18,701 nucleotides of DNA from Chitinophagaceae bacterium (GTDB taxonomy: Bacteria > Bacteroidota > Bacteroidia > Chitinophagales > Chitinophagaceae): assembly GCA_017989935.1 (NCBI GenBank), contig JAGNOY010000012.1, positions 1-18,701 on the forward strand. Direction: 5' to 3'. Within the stretch, counting starts at the first letter, position 1, and every line of letters begins with the position of its first letter. A program made the translations under genes and the position numbers. Below the pieces are notes generated by a model. That model was not told the origin of the DNA. It saw nothing but the letters and a program-made list of their open reading frames with translations, and made no database searches. Below, one piece after another: positions 1-8,523 of this stretch.

Positions 1-256
1 CAGTTACGACAAGGTTCGTTGTTTTAGGATTGGACACACCATTTTTAGCCCAAATTCGAATGGAGGTACCTTCTTCTACATTAATATTATAATCTTCTTT
101 ATCACCAACACGAAAATTGACAACGTCACTTGCAAATCGAATGACGGTGATGCCGCCTTTAAGTACAGTGATGGTTTCGCCTTTAATTTCTTGGGCAGAT
201 ACGGTAGTTGAGCATAAAATAAAAAATAGACAACACAGGTTAAAGAGGTTTTTCAT
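1..256 (-). CDS. Partial secreted protein of unknown function (N-terminal 85 residues)
   Basis: An open frame starts at ATG 254-256 and runs off the left edge. It begins with a clear signal peptide (MKNLFN, then a hydrophobic and cysteine-containing core, ending VSA before QEIKG, so cleavage is probably near residue 22). The visible mature part alternates hydrophobic residues with polar turns (for example ITVIRFASDVVNF and SIRIWAKNG), which suggests a beta-sandwich secreted domain. I do not recognise a family. It lies on the same strand as rpoN, downstream of it and separated by 167 bp with no obvious terminator. The signal peptide and uninterrupted frame make a real gene likely; the function is unknown. 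Confidence 0.65.
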   Translation of the reverse strand, partial: MKNLFNLCCLFFILCSTTVSAQEIKGETITVLKGGITVIRFASDVVNFRVGDKEDYNINVEEGTSIRIWAKNGVSNPKTTNLVVT

Positions 257-423
257 CGAGATGGTAATTTTATGTACAAAATGATTCAAATAAATAAGTA
301 TGAATGAAATCAGGTTGAACTTTTATGGGAGGTCAAAAATACCAAAATAGTTTGAATTCTAGGGCCATGTTGAATATATATTCGAAAAGGGCTTCGTGAA
401 ATAAAAAAGGGGGAAAACTTGAA

Positions 424-1926
424 TTAAAGTTCTTTTCTTAAGCGAGCTACAGGAATGTTTAGCTGTTCTCTATATTTAGCCACCGTTCTACGGGCAATAT
501 TATATCCTTTTTCGTTGAGCATTTCAGTGAGTCTTTCGTCGGAAAGGGGCTGTTTTTTCGTTTCACCTTGAATAATTTCGTTCAAGATATTTTTCACTTC
601 TCTAGTGGATACATCTTCGCCGCTATCAGTAGACATAGATTCTGAGAAGAAATATTTAAGTTTAAATACACCGAATTCAGTTTGTACAAATTTGCTATTC
701 ACGACTCGAGAAATGGTAGAAATATCTAGGCCAGTTCGATCAGAAACATCTTTTAAGATCATGGGTCTTAAGGTTGTTTCGTCGCCAGTCAGGAAAAATT
801 CTTCTTGGAAATTTAAAATTCGATTCATGGTGAGCATTAATGTTTCTTGTCGTTGTTTGACAGCATCAATAAACCATTTTGCTGAATCTATTTTTTGTTT
901 GATGAATAAGACGGCTTCTTTTTGTCTCGTATCTTTTTTAGTGCCCTTGTCGTAATCTTTAAGCATTTCGCGAAAGCTACTGCTAATTCTAAGATCGGGG
1001 GCATTTTTTTGGTTTAAAATAATTTCTAATTCTCCATTATGGTTGAGCACAAAAAAGTCGGGTAAAACATAGGTCTCTGCTTTATTCGTGACTTCGAAAT
1101 GTGCGCCTGGTTTTGGATTTAGTTTGATAATGACTTGAATGATCTCTTTCAATTCATCGTCATTTAAACTCATTGCTTTCTGAATTTTTTCGTAGTGTTT
1201 TTTTGTAAACTCATCAAAGAATTTATCTAAAATTTTAGAGGCATATAAAACATTTGGTGTAGGTTCTTTTCGTTTTAATTGAATAAGCAAACATTCTTGT
1301 AGGTCTTTGGCTGCAACGCCTGCAGGTTCAAAACTTTGAATTATTTGAATGAGTTTTTTTAATTCTTTTTCGTCTGTTTGAACATTTTGTCGGAATGATA
1401 AATCATCTATGATAGAAGGAATATCTCTTCGTAAATAGCCATCATCGTCTATACTACCGATAATGAATTCTGCAACCTTAGTTTCGCGTTCATCTAGGTT
1501 GAGCAAACTAAATTGTGCCATGAGGTGATCGAAAAATGTGGTTTCTAATCTTGGTTGGAAAACATATTTATCATCGTCTTCATTGTAGTAATTATCTTTT
1601 TGAAAATTATAATCTGCTTCATCATCATCACCAGCTCTGACATACTCTGTGATATCTATTTGTTCGAAATCTTCTCCACTATTTTCATTGATGTAATCCT
1701 CATTTTCATCTGAAGAAAACTCGTCTTTAATTTCTTCATTAGTTTTTTCACTCAAGGTTAAATCTTCTGGGTCATCTGAACTTATTTCTAAGGCTGGATT
1801 TTCTTCTATTTCTTCTTTAATTCTTTCGTCTAACAACAAGGTTGGCACTTGCAATAATTTCATTAATTGAATTTGTTGCGGAGAAAGTTTTTGAAGTAAA
1901 CGTTGTTGTTGTGAAAGTCTTTGCAT
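424..1926 (-). CDS. rpoN: RNA polymerase sigma-54 factor RpoN
   Basis: This is the alternative sigma factor that directs RNA polymerase to -24/-12 promoters, where opening needs an AAA+ activator. The 500-residue length is normal for the family. Region I is at residues 1-50 (glutamine- and leucine-rich, with LSPQQIQLMKLL and then EEIEENPALE). A very acidic Region II linker rich in Asp and Glu covers roughly 50-120. The core-binding region follows, then a helix-turn-helix region (around DRTGLDISTISRVVN). The diagnostic RpoN box ARRTVAKYRE is at 478-487 near the C-terminus. The start is supported by a purine-rich AGGTAAGG just upstream. The gene stands alone: the nfu gene upstream is 179 bp away. 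No enhancer-binding activator gene is visible here, so its regulon cannot be inferred. Recognition is near certain. Confidence 0.97.
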   Translation of the reverse strand: MQRLSQQQRLLQKLSPQQIQLMKLLQVPTLLLDERIKEEIEENPALEISSDDPEDLTLSEKTNEEIKDEFSSDENEDYINENSGEDFEQIDITEYVRAGDDDEADYNFQKDNYYNEDDDKYVFQPRLETTFFDHLMAQFSLLNLDERETKVAEFIIGSIDDDGYLRRDIPSIIDDLSFRQNVQTDEKELKKLIQIIQSFEPAGVAAKDLQECLLIQLKRKEPTPNVLYASKILDKFFDEFTKKHYEKIQKAMSLNDDELKEIIQVIIKLNPKPGAHFEVTNKAETYVLPDFFVLNHNGELEIILNQKNAPDLRISSSFREMLKDYDKGTKKDTRQKEAVLFIKQKIDSAKWFIDAVKQRQETLMLTMNRILNFQEEFFLTGDETTLRPMILKDVSDRTGLDISTISRVVNSKFVQTEFGVFKLKYFFSESMSTDSGEDVSTREVKNILNEIIQGETKKQPLSDERLTEMLNEKGYNIARRTVAKYREQLNIPVARLRKEL

Positions 1927-1939
1927 AATCCTTACCTCA

Positions 1940-1971
1940 CAAATGTAATTTCTGATTCAGATATAAACAAT
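1940..1971 (-). promoter_or_regulatory. Possible Bacteroidota-type promoter of rpoN
   Basis: On the minus strand, TACATTTG (1940-1947) matches the Bacteroidota -7 element TAnnTTTG, and a TTG (1968-1970) lies 20 bases upstream, within the usual spacing. The weakness is position: the predicted transcript start would fall only about 8 bases before the rpoN ATG and overlap the purine-rich ribosome-binding stretch. The match could therefore be chance. Confidence 0.3.
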
Positions 1972-2105
1972 GATTTATTGATTAAACTTGTATGTAAATT
2001 AAAGCCGAATTTTCTTTATTGAAAATCAATGGAAATTACTCTCGTTGAAAGTGGGCATAATACTTTCTTAACTAAGTCTTATTCAATACAATAGATAATA
2101 ATTAC

Positions 2106-2702
2106 TTACAAGGCTTCTGCTACCACTTCTTTTACTTCAGGAATCATTCTTTTCATCATGCCTTCAATGCCTGACTTTAAAGTAATCATAGATGAAGGGC
2201 ATCCACTGCATGAACCTTGAAGTGCTAATGTAACTTTCCCGTTCGCATACTCTTTGAAAGAAATAGCGCCACCATCCATTTCGACTGCAGGTTTTACATA
2301 ATTTTCTAAAAGTTCTTTTATTTTTTTGACAATATCAGAATCGTCACCAGTGCTGGCTTGTTTTTGTTCTTGTTTTAAAATCTCATCCTCGAGAATTATT
2401 GTTTTGCCTTCTTCTAAATAATCTTTTAAAAAATCTCTCAAGCTTGGTGTTACATCATTCCAATCAGTTTCTGGTGTTTTTGTGAGTGTGATAAAATTGC
2501 TAGCAATAAAAACACCTCGGATAAAAGGGAAACCGAATAGTTCTTTTGCCAAGGGAGAAGGTCCTGCAACTTCTTCGCTTTGAAAATCAATGCTTTTACT
2601 AGGATAAAGTAATTTATTAGCAACAAATTTTAAAGTCTCTGGATTTGGAGTCATTTCAGTGTAAATGCTTACAATTGGGTTACCTGTTTTTAACATGGCC
2701 AT
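2106..2702 (-). CDS. nfu: Nfu/NifU-family iron-sulfur cluster scaffold protein
   Basis: This is a cytoplasmic carrier that assembles or delivers Fe-S clusters to target proteins. With the start chosen here it is 198 residues. Residues about 10-105 are the Nfu N-terminal domain (VSIYTEMTPNPETLKF, then FPFIRGVFI). After a short charged linker, residues about 125-198 are the NifU C-terminal domain with the cluster-binding CxxC at Cys165 and Cys168 (GSCSGCPSS). The frame extends upstream to an ATG at 2762, but the extra 20 residues (MVRNLFYLVKKCTF) do not resemble the family, and a TACTTTTG -7-like element lies inside that extension. I therefore prefer ATG 2702; ATG 2696, two codons later, is also possible. 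The gene is divergent from the large T9SS protein gene. The family call is very secure; the start is moderately secure. Confidence 0.95.
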   Translation of the reverse strand: MAMLKTGNPIVSIYTEMTPNPETLKFVANKLLYPSKSIDFQSEEVAGPSPLAKELFGFPFIRGVFIASNFITLTKTPETDWNDVTPSLRDFLKDYLEEGKTIILEDEILKQEQKQASTGDDSDIVKKIKELLENYVKPAVEMDGGAISFKEYANGKVTLALQGSCSGCPSSMITLKSGIEGMMKRMIPEVKEVVAEAL

Positions 2703-2719
2703 TTTACTAGATATTTGAG

Positions 2720-2727
2720 CAAAAGTA
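2720..2727 (-). promoter_or_regulatory. Possible -7 promoter element of nfu
   Basis: The minus-strand sequence TACTTTTG fits TAnnTTTG and ends 17 bases before the preferred ATG at 2702. No convincing TTTG/TTG -33 element is found 19-23 bases upstream. Its main value is that it argues against translation starting at 2762. Confidence 0.35.
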
Positions 2728-2833
2728 CATTTTTTTACTAGGTAAAATAGATTTCTAACCAAATCAAGGAAATTTTCGTCTACGCCTAATATTCTGTTAA
2801 TATTTTCTTACATTTACCTTATAAACTTTAGCC

Positions 2834-5800
2834 TTGAAACATTTATACACTAAACTTTTAATCCTCTTTGTTGCAATATGTCATGTTGCAACTTATGGGC
2901 AGCAAGTAGGTTTTTATCCACCGGTAGAATATGTGGAGAACCAAGGACAGTGGGATGGCCCATTTTTATTTAAAGGAAATACAAATCGAGGAGATATTTT
3001 TCTTCGGAAAGATGGCTTCAGAATATTTTTATCAGCCGAAGAAAATCATGACAAGATACATGGGTTAAGACATGGTTGGGTGAAGGGGCCTCAAATGCTT
3101 CAATATCATACTTTCGATATTCTTTTTAGTGGAGCGAATCCTAATCCTGACATGCAAGGGTCAAAACCACAAAAGCAATATTATAATTACTACCTTGGGG
3201 CTGATCAAAAAAAGTGGAAATCTGGCATACATCCTGTGATGACTGTTGATTATAAGGAGTTATATCCAAATATCGATGCGCATGTTTATTCTGATCAAGG
3301 AAATATCAAATATGATATGATATTGCATCCTGGGGCTAACTTAGAAGATATTCAATTGGAATATGCAGGTTTAGATGGTATCTCATTAAAAGATGGCCAT
3401 TTAATTTTAAAAACTTCATTTGGAGAAATCAAAGAATCAATTCCTTATAGTTATCAATTTATAGAAGGAGAAAAAAAGGAAGTGAAATGCAATTTTAAAT
3501 TAGTAGGAAACAAGGTTCAGTTTGAAGTGAGTAAAGGCTATAACCGAGCTTACGATTTGTATATAGATCCAGTATTAGTTTTTTGCACTTTTACAGGTTC
3601 TACTGCAGATAATTGGGGTTATACAGCTACTTATGACTCTGTAGGAAATTTTTATGCAGGTGGTATTGTTGGATATCCAGCCAACGGTTCATTTATCGGG
3701 AATTATCCAACTACCTTAGGAGCTTTTCAAACTACTTTTGGCGGTGGTGGACCTAGCGGTATGGGTAATTTATTTCGCTATGATGCTGCGATTAGTAAAT
3801 TTAATTCTGTAGGGAATGCACTCATATTTTCAACTTATTTAGGTGGTTTAGATAATGACCAGCCTCATAGTTTGGTAGTAGATAATAACGATAATTTGGT
3901 GGTTGCTGGACGAACCTATTCTACAAATTTTCCTACAACGCCTGGTTGCTTTGATGCATCTCATAATGGAAATGCAGATATTTTTGTATGTAAATTTAAT
4001 GCCGGCGGCACCAGTTTATTAGGATCAACATTTGTGGGAGGTAGTGGAGATGATTGTGTAAATATTTCTGCTGATGAAAATGTCATTACGCCTTTAGATT
4101 TAAAACATAATTATGGTGATGATGCTAGAAGTGAAGTAATTGTTGATAATAATAATAATATTTATGTAACAGCAAGTACCGCTTCCAATGATTTTCCAAC
4201 AGCAAGTCCTTATCAGGGTTCTTTTGGAGGTGGGCAAGATGCTGTGGTCATTGAATTGAATCCTACTTGTTCGAATTTATTATGGAGCACTTTTTTAGGG
4301 GGCTCAGCAAATGATGCGGGTTATGTAATTTCTTTCAACAAAACAAATCAGTCTCAATTATATGTTGCAGGAGGAACCTTAAGTTCAAATTTTCCTACGA
4401 CCTCAGGGACTTTACATTCAACTTACCAAGGGGGCATTGCTGATGGATTTTTATTAAAATTTGATGCAAGTTCAAAAAACTTGTTAGCAGGAACCTATAT
4501 TGGTACTAATTTATACGATCAGGTTTATGGTGTTCAAACCGATGATAGTGATTATGTATATATCATGGGGCAAACTACTGGGGCATATCCGATAGTCGGT
4601 TCAAGTGTATACACGAATGCCAATTCAAGTCAATTTCTTTCTAAGCTAACTAATAATCTAGCTACTATTCAATATTCTACTACATTTGGAACAGGCTCAC
4701 TTGCAGCAGGAGGAACCCAACAAACAGATATTTCACCAAATGCTTTTTTGGTAGATAAATGCCAAAATGTATATGTATCAGGATGGGGCGGACCAATCAT
4801 TGGTGGTAACCCTGGAACAACCAATGGTTTGCCAGTAACTGCTGGTGCTATTAAATCAACCACAGATGGCAGTGATTTTTACTTTATAGTACTAACAAAG
4901 AATTTTGGCAACTTGTTATATGGCAGCTTTTTTGGACAAACAGGTTTATCAGGAGAACATGTCGATGGAGGAACTAGTCGATTTGATAAGAATGGGGTAA
5001 TTTACCAAGCTATTTGTGCAGCTTGTGGCGCAAGTCAAAGTTTTCCAACAACCCCTAATAGTTATGCTACCCAAAATGGAAGCAATAACTGCAATTTGGC
5101 AGCCTTGAAAATAGATTTTCAATTGCAAAATCCTGATGCCCAGGCAGTGCTTGCTGGTCCTGATACAAGCTGTATTCATACTGTACAATTTGTAAATAAT
5201 AGTACAAGTTCTACAAATTATTTATGGGATTTTGGCGATGGCAGTCCTTTAGATCCAACTTCTGCACCTTCGCATTTTTATGTTGCAGCAGGCACTTATA
5301 CGGTATCATTAATTGCGGCTAACCCAAATGGATGTACCTCTACAGCAGATACTTCTTATTTATTGGTGGTTATTTTAGATGACACCATTCATGCTGAATT
5401 CACCTACCAAATCACAGACTCTTGCGATGCCTATAAGGCCATATTTACGAATACTAGCACCCCAAATTCGGGTAACCCCAATGCTGCCACCACTTATATT
5501 TGGGATTTTGGAAATGGAAGTGCACCGTTTATTGGAAAAGATCCTCCAGGAAAAATTGGATTTCCTTCACCTACCACATATACTGTTACTTTGATGATGA
5601 TTGACTTGACCTCATGTAATGATACTTCCATTTATACGCAAGTGCTTGATTTTTCAAATAGTTTAGTCAATGCAGCCTTTGATATGCCAGACACTGTTTG
5701 TATGCCAGCCATAGTCAATTTTATAGATCAATCAAATAATGCCTCCGCTTGGAGTTGGGATTTTGGGGATGGTCAAACCTCTACCCAAACAAACCCTACA

Positions 5801-6421
5801 AATACATATTTGGCAGCAGGTACCTATACTGTTACCTTTATTGCTAGTAATCCAGTGACTTGTAATTTGCATGATACATTAAGTAAAGTAATTACTGTAT
5901 TTAGTTCGCCCATTGCAGACTTTACTTGGTCGCCTAATCCTCCTGAGGCTAACAGACCAACTACATTAAAAAACCTTTCTGTGGGGGCAACAAATTATTT
6001 ATGGGACTTTGGAGATGGAACAACTTCTACGCAAAAGGATGAAGTACACGTTTATGAAAAGAGCGGCACCTATAATGTTTGTTTAACTGCGACAAGTCAA
6101 AATGGTTGCAGAGATACAGCATGTAAATCTGTACGTGGAGAAGTAATTCCTTTAGTGGATGTGCCAACTGGGTTTTCTCCGAATGGAGATGGTTTTAATG
6201 ATATTGTATATGTGAAAGGTTATGGTATTCAAACAATGACTTTTAGAATTTTTAATCGTTGGGGAGAAAAAATATTTGAGTCTACAGACAAATCTAAAGG
6301 TTGGGACGGCCGATATAAAGGTGTAATTCAAGAAATGGAAGTATATCAATACACTTTGTCTGTTAACTTCTTTGATGGCACCAAAGATTTCAAGAAAGGA
6401 AATATTACATTACTCAAATAA
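2834..6421 (+). CDS. Secreted SBBP-repeat and PKD-domain protein with type-B T9SS C-terminal domain
   Basis: A 1195-residue cell-surface or secreted protein. It starts at TTG 2834, followed at once by a signal peptide (MKHLYTKLLILFV to about YGQQ); no in-frame ATG fits better. Residues about 25-250 are the N-terminal domain common in large Bacteroidota secreted proteins (YVENQGQWDGPF, later YYLGADQKKWKSGI). Residues about 250-765 hold several SBBP-type beta-propeller repeats with recurring STYLGG, DNNNNIYV, and NFPTT motifs. Four PKD domains follow, marked by WDFGDG or WDFGNG near residues 797, 889, 975 and 1056. The end, about 1105-1195, is a type-B sorting domain (FSPNGDGFND, FNRWGEKIFES, GWDGRYKG) that targets the protein through the type IX secretion system. 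The PorP/SprF-like gene starts 12 bp downstream, the usual partner for this class. The ligand or adhesion target is not evident. Confidence 0.93.
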   Translation: MKHLYTKLLILFVAICHVATYGQQVGFYPPVEYVENQGQWDGPFLFKGNTNRGDIFLRKDGFRIFLSAEENHDKIHGLRHGWVKGPQMLQYHTFDILFSGANPNPDMQGSKPQKQYYNYYLGADQKKWKSGIHPVMTVDYKELYPNIDAHVYSDQGNIKYDMILHPGANLEDIQLEYAGLDGISLKDGHLILKTSFGEIKESIPYSYQFIEGEKKEVKCNFKLVGNKVQFEVSKGYNRAYDLYIDPVLVFCTFTGSTADNWGYTATYDSVGNFYAGGIVGYPANGSFIGNYPTTLGAFQTTFGGGGPSGMGNLFRYDAAISKFNSVGNALIFSTYLGGLDNDQPHSLVVDNNDNLVVAGRTYSTNFPTTPGCFDASHNGNADIFVCKFNAGGTSLLGSTFVGGSGDDCVNISADENVITPLDLKHNYGDDARSEVIVDNNNNIYVTASTASNDFPTASPYQGSFGGGQDAVVIELNPTCSNLLWSTFLGGSANDAGYVISFNKTNQSQLYVAGGTLSSNFPTTSGTLHSTYQGGIADGFLLKFDASSKNLLAGTYIGTNLYDQVYGVQTDDSDYVYIMGQTTGAYPIVGSSVYTNANSSQFLSKLTNNLATIQYSTTFGTGSLAAGGTQQTDISPNAFLVDKCQNVYVSGWGGPIIGGNPGTTNGLPVTAGAIKSTTDGSDFYFIVLTKNFGNLLYGSFFGQTGLSGEHVDGGTSRFDKNGVIYQAICAACGASQSFPTTPNSYATQNGSNNCNLAALKIDFQLQNPDAQAVLAGPDTSCIHTVQFVNNSTSSTNYLWDFGDGSPLDPTSAPSHFYVAAGTYTVSLIAANPNGCTSTADTSYLLVVILDDTIHAEFTYQITDSCDAYKAIFTNTSTPNSGNPNAATTYIWDFGNGSAPFIGKDPPGKIGFPSPTTYTVTLMMIDLTSCNDTSIYTQVLDFSNSLVNAAFDMPDTVCMPAIVNFIDQSNNASAWSWDFGDGQTSTQTNPTNTYLAAGTYTVTFIASNPVTCNLHDTLSKVITVFSSPIADFTWSPNPPEANRPTTLKNLSVGATNYLWDFGDGTTSTQKDEVHVYEKSGTYNVCLTATSQNGCRDTACKSVRGEVIPLVDVPTGFSPNGDGFNDIVYVKGYGIQTMTFRIFNRWGEKIFESTDKSKGWDGRYKGVIQEMEVYQYTLSVNFFDGTKDFKKGNITLLK

Positions 6422-6433
6422 ATAAAAGTACAC

Positions 6434-7450
6434 GTGAAAAATATCATTATCATTTTAGTTTGTGTATGTATGGGTTTGCTTGGATTTTCCCAAGGCATGC
6501 ATTTTTCTCAGTATAATCATGCGCCTATGTTACTTAATCCTGCAAATACAGGATTGTTGCAAGACAACGATTGGCGTCTGGGCGTGAATTATCGCAATCA
6601 AGGAGCCACCATTCCAGTACCTTATAACACCTTTAGCGTGTTTAGTGATTTTGGCTTATTTAGAAATAAATGGGAAACAAGCTGGTTAGGTGGGGGTGTA
6701 GCCATGTGGAGAGATGTAGCAGGAAACGGTAATTTAGCTTTAACCAAGCTTCAAGGTAATTTGGCCTATCATGTGTTGACTAGCGAAAATTCGAGTTTGT
6801 CGGCAGGTTTGGGAATGTCTTATAATCAACGTAGTGTAGATTTTAGCAAATTGACTTTTGATGTGCAATGGGATGAATTTTCTTTCAACAAGAGTATGTC
6901 GAATTTCGAAGCAAATACTACCCAGAAAACTACTTTTTTAGACATGACAGCTGGAGCAAATTTTTCTTTTTATAACAACAATAATTTGTATGTGAAAATT
7001 GGATTGGGTGCTCAGCATATTAATCAACCAGTGGAATCGTTTTATGGTGAATCTAATAAAATGGGTATGAGACCAATTGGTAATTTGGATGTGGTATTTA
7101 AGGCCTCGGATAAAATTATGATCAACCCGTCATTGTATTACACCAAACAAAAAAAGGCAAGTGAATTGGTCGGAGGTAGCATGTTTCATATTAATACCAC
7201 AGGATCTGATTTATCAATGACTTCGAATGAGGTGATGTTAGGTGTTTTTTATAGAAATAAAGATGCCGTAATTGCAGTGGCAGGATATAAATTCAAAAAT
7301 CATCGTATAACCTTTAGTTACGATCATACAGTATCACAGTTAAGTGCAGGAAATGGTGGGGTAGGTGCTTTTGAGCTTTCTTTAATTTTGCAAGGGAACT
7401 TTAAAAATCCTGATGAGTTGAGGAATACTTATGGTTGCCCTCGTTTTTAA
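6434..7450 (+). CDS. PorP/SprF-family type IX secretion outer-membrane protein
   Basis: A 338-residue outer-membrane beta-barrel protein. It starts at GTG 6434 with a signal peptide (MKNIIIILVCVCMGLLGFSQ), followed by the family hallmark GMHFSQYNHAPMLLNPANTG and then WRLGVNYRNQG. The rest alternates short amphipathic strands with turns and ends in a terminal aromatic residue (CPRF). PorP/SprF proteins in Bacteroidota work with T9SS substrates that carry type-B C-terminal domains; SprF with SprB of Flavobacterium johnsoniae is the known pair. Its position 12 bp after such a substrate gene strongly suggests it is that protein's dedicated partner and is co-transcribed with it. The pairing is inference; the family is secure. 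Confidence 0.94.
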   Translation: MKNIIIILVCVCMGLLGFSQGMHFSQYNHAPMLLNPANTGLLQDNDWRLGVNYRNQGATIPVPYNTFSVFSDFGLFRNKWETSWLGGGVAMWRDVAGNGNLALTKLQGNLAYHVLTSENSSLSAGLGMSYNQRSVDFSKLTFDVQWDEFSFNKSMSNFEANTTQKTTFLDMTAGANFSFYNNNNLYVKIGLGAQHINQPVESFYGESNKMGMRPIGNLDVVFKASDKIMINPSLYYTKQKKASELVGGSMFHINTTGSDLSMTSNEVMLGVFYRNKDAVIAVAGYKFKNHRITFSYDHTVSQLSAGNGGVGAFELSLILQGNFKNPDELRNTYGCPRF

Positions 7451-7483
7451 TTTTAATATAAACTGAATTTGCTTTTATATTTG
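7451..7483 (+). promoter_or_regulatory. Likely Bacteroidota-type promoter of gldC
   Basis: TATATTTG at 7476-7483 is a perfect TAnnTTTG -7 element. The upstream -33 position has only TTTT (7451-7454, 21-base spacer) in place of TTTG. The predicted transcript start near 7489 leaves a leader of about 20 bases before the gldC ATG. The element begins immediately after the porP/sprF stop codon, so gldC probably has its own transcript. Confidence 0.45.
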
Positions 7484-7509
7484 CACATCGCAAATAAAAT
7501 TAAGCATTT

Positions 7510-7857
7510 ATGTCAACAGCCTCTACCATTGCTATTCAAGTAGAATTGGATGAAAACAAAGTTCCTGAAAAAATTTTTTGGCAAGCAGCAGAAGGAGGTG
7601 TTCCGAATCCTGCAGAAGCTAAAGCTTTTATGCTTAGTATTTGGGATTTGAATGAAAATGCAGCTTTGCGTATTGATTTATGGACAAAGAAAATGATGGT
7701 AGATGAAATGAATGATTTCTTTTTTCAAACGATGATGACTATGGCTGATACCTATGAAAGAGCTACCCAGCAAAAAGAATTGGCTAACGAAATTCGAACT
7801 TTTTCTACGTCGATGAAAACAAAAATGGAAGAAGATATGAAGAAAAATCAATTGTAA
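7510..7857 (+). CDS. gldC: Gliding motility protein GldC
   Basis: A small 115-residue soluble protein with no signal peptide. It matches GldC, a protein linked to gliding and T9SS function in Flavobacterium johnsoniae, where it increases gliding efficiency. Recognisable family features are the N-terminal strand ending in DENKVPEKIFW (about 14-24), the core LRIDLWTKKM (53-62), VDEMNDFFFQTM (64-75) and ADTYERAT (79-86), then a charged helical tail. It follows the T9SS surface-protein/PorP pair, a fitting context although it appears to have its own promoter. gldB, its usual neighbour in F. johnsoniae, is not seen here. GldC occurs also in non-gliding Bacteroidota, so it does not prove motility. 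Confidence 0.92.
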   Translation: MSTASTIAIQVELDENKVPEKIFWQAAEGGVPNPAEAKAFMLSIWDLNENAALRIDLWTKKMMVDEMNDFFFQTMMTMADTYERATQQKELANEIRTFSTSMKTKMEEDMKKNQL

Positions 7858-7901
7858 TTTGTGTTACAAGTACAAAGCATCCTTAGACTATGTATCACGA
7901 C

Positions 7902-8028
7902 TGTATTGCGGCAACGATTGCAACGGAAAGCCCGCATTCCGAGAGGCTTTGCGACACTTGAATATTGCTTGACTCATGATAGCCGAATCGGAATAGGACT
8001 TGCAGTGAAAAGCGTGTGTGCCGCCCAA
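7902..8028 (+). repeat. Dispersed 127-bp palindromic repeat, copy A
   Basis: This intergenic block is repeated in inverted orientation at 14914-15040. By hand alignment the copies are 127 bp each, with about 13 substitutions and no gaps (about 90% identity). Similarity begins at TGTATTGCGG and ends at GCCGCCCAA; beyond those points I see no alignable flank. The block has terminal GCGGCA and TGCCGC in inverted orientation, and an inner imperfect inverted repeat (AAGCCCGCATTCCGA against TCGGAATAGGACTT). It lies 44 bp after gldC and ends 38 bp before the yqeY ATG. It is richer in G+C than its surroundings. It encodes no sensible protein. A REP/MITE-like element is the best class; an RNA role is not excluded. 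Confidence 0.85.
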
Positions 8029-8066
8029 AAATAAATTCAAATCACTCACTTTATAAACAACAAATT

Positions 8067-8519
8067 ATGTCATTAGAATTAACAATAAACGGAGAAATTA
8101 AAACTGCTATGTTAGCGAAGCAGGAGGCGACGCTTAGAGGTTTGCGCGCCATTAAATCGGCGATACTTCTTGCAAAAACAGCAGATGGACAACAAGGCGA
8201 ACTTTCAGAGGCCGATGAGATTAAAATTTTGCAGAAATTAGCTAAGCAACGAAAAGATTCCTTAGAAGTATTTGTACAACAACATCGTGAAGATCTTGCT
8301 CAAAAGGAGAGAGAAGAATTGGAGGTGATAGAAAAGTTTTTGCCTAAAGCAATGGATGCAGAGGAATTAAAAGCAATATTGAAGGAAATAATTGCTGCTG
8401 TGGGTGCAACCAGCAAAGCAGATATGGGTAAAGTAATGGGTGTTGCGAGCAAGCAATTAGCCGGTCAAGCAGATGGGAAAACCATCAATGCAATGGTTAG
8501 CGAACTCTTGATTGCGTAA
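8067..8519 (+). CDS. yqeY: GatB/YqeY domain-containing protein
   Basis: A 150-residue soluble, mainly helical protein of the YqeY family, related to the C-terminal tRNA-binding domain of the GatB subunit of glutamyl-tRNA amidotransferase. The cellular role of free-standing YqeY is not established. Family features are the N-terminal TLRGLRAIKSAIL (22-34), EVIEKFLPKAMDAEEL (86-101), and the C-terminal signature KADMGKVMG (117-125) with the closing DGKTINAMVSELL. The frame is open back to a GTG at 8016, but that codon lies inside the dispersed repeat and would add 17 residues unlike the family. ATG 8067 gives the usual length. cvpA starts 4 bp after the stop, so the two genes are probably co-transcribed. 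Confidence 0.92.
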   Translation: MSLELTINGEIKTAMLAKQEATLRGLRAIKSAILLAKTADGQQGELSEADEIKILQKLAKQRKDSLEVFVQQHREDLAQKEREELEVIEKFLPKAMDAEELKAILKEIIAAVGATSKADMGKVMGVASKQLAGQADGKTINAMVSELLIA

Positions 8520-8523
8520 TTGA

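Noticed and set aside
372..383. Perfect palindrome GAATATATATTC between rpoN and the left-edge gene.
   Set aside because: Low-complexity AT alternation; it is downstream of rpoN, and too far from a start codon to argue for an operator.
605..955. Plus-strand open frame within rpoN.
   Set aside because: Antisense to a clearly coding region and without family features; a shadow of rpoN.
4144..4162. AAT microsatellite-like run inside the large T9SS gene.
   Set aside because: It encodes an in-frame Asn run in a DNNNN-type SBBP motif repeated elsewhere in the protein, so ordinary coding sequence explains it, and length change in steps of three would not shift the frame.
8016..8066. GTG-initiated upstream extension of yqeY.
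   Set aside because: It begins inside the dispersed repeat and adds residues unlike the family; ATG 8067 gives the normal length.
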